Part shown: positions 62,888-64,000 of the stretch, piece after piece
Numbering within the stretch: the stretch's first letter is position 1
Layout of the letters: the number at the start of each line of letters is the position of its first letter
Assembly: GCF_002936985.1 (NCBI RefSeq)
Contig: NZ_MPZN01000016.1
Coordinates: 1-64,000 of the forward strand
Direction: 5' to 3'
DNA length: 64,000 nt
DNA from: Microterricola pindariensis
GTDB taxonomy: Bacteria > Actinomycetota > Actinomycetes > Actinomycetales > Microbacteriaceae
Translations under genes and position numbers: made by a program
The notes under the pieces: model-generated
The model's input: the letters and a program-made list of their open reading frames with translations, nothing else
Database searches by the model: none
What the model was told of the DNA's origin: nothing

Positions 62888-63922
62888 TCAGCGGGGCAGG
62901 GCCGGCTGCTGCTGGGTGATGCAGTGGATGCCGCCGCCGCGGGCGAAGATCGGCCGGGATTCGACCGTGACCACCCGGCGCCCGGGGTAGGCCTCAGCGA
63001 GGATCGCGCGGGCGGTCGCATCCGCGGCCTCCTCGCCGAAGCCGCACGCGATCACGCCGTCGTTGACGACCAGGTGGTTCACGTAGCTCCAGTCGACGAA
63101 TCCCTCGCCGTCGCGGAGGGTCGCCGGGGCGGGCAGGTCGAGGATCTCCCACGCGCGCCCGGCGGCATCCGTCGTCTCGGCGAGCAACCCGCGGAGCTCG
63201 CGGGTCAGGGCGTGGTCCGGGTGGGCGGGGTCCCGCTGCTCGTGCAGCAGCAACCGGCCGGGCGAGGGGATCGTGGCCACGATGTCGACGTGTCCGCGGG
63301 TGCCGAAGTCGTCGTAGTCGCGGGTCAGTCCGCGGGGCAGCCAGATCGGGTGCGTCGCGCCGATCGTGCGCGCCAGCTCGGCCTCGACCCTGGCCTTGTC
63401 GAGAAACGGGTTGCGGCCGGGGTCCAGCTGCACGGTCTCGGTGAGGAGCACGGTGCCCTCCCCGTCGACGTGGATGCCGCCGCCCTCGTTGACGAGGGTC
63501 GAGCTGATCAGCTCGGCCCCGAGGTGTGCCGTGACAATCCGGGCCACCTGGGCGGACGTGCCCCACTCCGCCCAGTGCGGGGCGCCCCAGCCGTTGAAGA
63601 CCCAGTCGACCGCGCCGAGCACGGTGGGGCGCCCGTCGTCGACGACGAAGCTCGGGCCGAAGTCGCGCATCCAGAACTCGTCCAGCGGCGCCTCGAGGAT
63701 CTCGATCTCGCTGCCGAGCATGCGCCGGGCGCGGGCCATCTCGCTCGGGTCGACCACCATGGTCACCGGCTCGAAGCCGGCGACGGCGTGCGCAACCTCC
63801 GTCCAGCTGCCGAAGCATTCCTCGGCCGCTGCGCTCGTCTCGCCCAGGGTGATGCCCGCACGGGGGAACGCCATCCAGGTGCGCTCGTGCCGGGTGGTCT
63901 CCGACGGCATCCGCCAACTCAT
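62888..63922 (-). CDS. aguA: Agmatine deiminase family protein
   Basis: Predicted hydrolysis of agmatine to N-carbamoylputrescine and ammonia (pentein/PPAD fold), 344 aa. The catalytic residues appear in order: EFWMRDFGPSFV (Asp/Glu), NEGGGIHVDGEGTVLLTE, RGHVDIVATI (His), and nucleophile C334 in ARGGGIHCITQQQP. AAGGAGG at about 63930-63936 precedes ATG 63922, a strong RBS. An operator-like dyad lies 54 bp upstream. With arginine synthesis next door it could drain arginine-derived agmatine, but no arginine decarboxylase is in view. Confidence 0.9.
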   Translation of the reverse strand: MSWRMPSETTRHERTWMAFPRAGITLGETSAAAEECFGSWTEVAHAVAGFEPVTMVVDPSEMARARRMLGSEIEILEAPLDEFWMRDFGPSFVVDDGRPTVLGAVDWVFNGWGAPHWAEWGTSAQVARIVTAHLGAELISSTLVNEGGGIHVDGEGTVLLTETVQLDPGRNPFLDKARVEAELARTIGATHPIWLPRGLTRDYDDFGTRGHVDIVATIPSPGRLLLHEQRDPAHPDHALTRELRGLLAETTDAAGRAWEILDLPAPATLRDGEGFVDWSYVNHLVVNDGVIACGFGEEAADATARAILAEAYPGRRVVTVESRPIFARGGGIHCITQQQPALPR

Positions 63923-63975
63923 GTGCCTGCCTCCTTCGTCCGCCAGCGGACGAGCTGCGTCACACCGGACCGCCC

Positions 63976-63997
63976 TTGTTGATCAGGCGATCAACAA
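63976..63997. promoter_or_regulatory. Perfect 9+9 inverted repeat upstream of aguA (candidate operator)
   Basis: TTGTTGATC (63976-63984), AGGC, GATCAACAA (63989-63997). Palindromic, A+T-rich relative to its surroundings, and just upstream of the aguA RBS: properties of a repressor operator (GntR/FCD- or LacI-like). The regulator gene is not in the window. Confidence 0.6.
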
Positions 63998-64000
63998 TTG

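Overview
The window is GC-rich (about 70% G+C by eye), densely coding chromosomal DNA from an actinobacterium. It is most likely a member of the Micrococcales, family Microbacteriaceae. The evidence is the core gene order (M16 peptidase-dapB ... dapA-rnj ... ftsK-pgsA-cinA-clgR-DUF3046-recA-recX-miaB-miaA-dapF ... hflX ... lexA/LysM-hisC-hisB-hisH-priA), an actinobacterial SOS box, a PriA-type isomerase, and many genes whose start codon lies 6-7 nt after a TANNNT -10 element (leaderless mRNAs). I saw no transposases, integrases, tRNAs, rRNAs or CRISPR arrays; this is core chromosome.

Layout. 1-2.4 kb: tail of a CitE-like lyase, an aldo/keto reductase, a convergent TetR regulator, and a 406-bp gap holding a perfect 22-bp palindrome. 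2.4-6.5 kb: M16 peptidase, histidine phosphatase, GNAT acetyltransferase (opposite strand), dapB, small TPR membrane protein. 6.7-9.1 kb (minus strand): thioredoxin-like protein, DUF4395 membrane protein, OsmC, TIGR01777 epimerase in one operon. 9.2-12 kb: thyA-folA, then an orphan AbiEi/DUF559 gene. 12-20.3 kb: dapA-rnj, a MacA/ABC/MacB-type exporter, and a rhomboid-like/DUF2156 fusion. 20.5-33.6 kb: ftsK to hflX housekeeping and DNA-repair genes. 33.8-37.3 kb: metF and metE. 37.4-38.8 kb: lexA divergent from a LysM gene, with two SOS boxes between them. 38.9-42.1 kb: hisC-hisB-hisH-priA. 42.2-47.4 kb: SseB, a PLP decarboxylase, DUF1844, infC-rpmI-rplT, an rRNA methyltransferase. 47.5-50.9 kb: glutamate-type ABC transporter. 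51-54.6 kb: pheST. 55.2-62.2 kb: arginine operon argC-J-B-D-F-H. 62.2-64 kb: alkyladenine glycosylase and an agmatine deiminase on the minus strand with a 9+9 bp operator-like dyad at the window edge.

Most striking. (1) Upstream of argC is an unannotated 28-codon ORF behind its own leaderless -10; six of its last nine residues are Arg. Alternative RNA pairings follow it, including an 11-bp helix that buries the argC Shine-Dalgarno. The operon lacks argR (and argG) at the usual place. This looks like an arginine-responsive ribosome-stalling translational attenuator. (2) A LysM/one-TM gene divergent from lexA carries its own SOS box, the arrangement expected of a YneA/Rv2719c-type SOS division inhibitor. 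(3) A rhomboid-like domain retaining a GPSGG serine and an HLLG histidine motif is fused to an MprF-type DUF2156 domain. (4) About 17 genes start right behind TANNNT, and in two cases (miaA to dapF, hisC to hisB) the upstream TAG stop codon is the first half of the next gene's -10 box. (5) infC may start at AUC.
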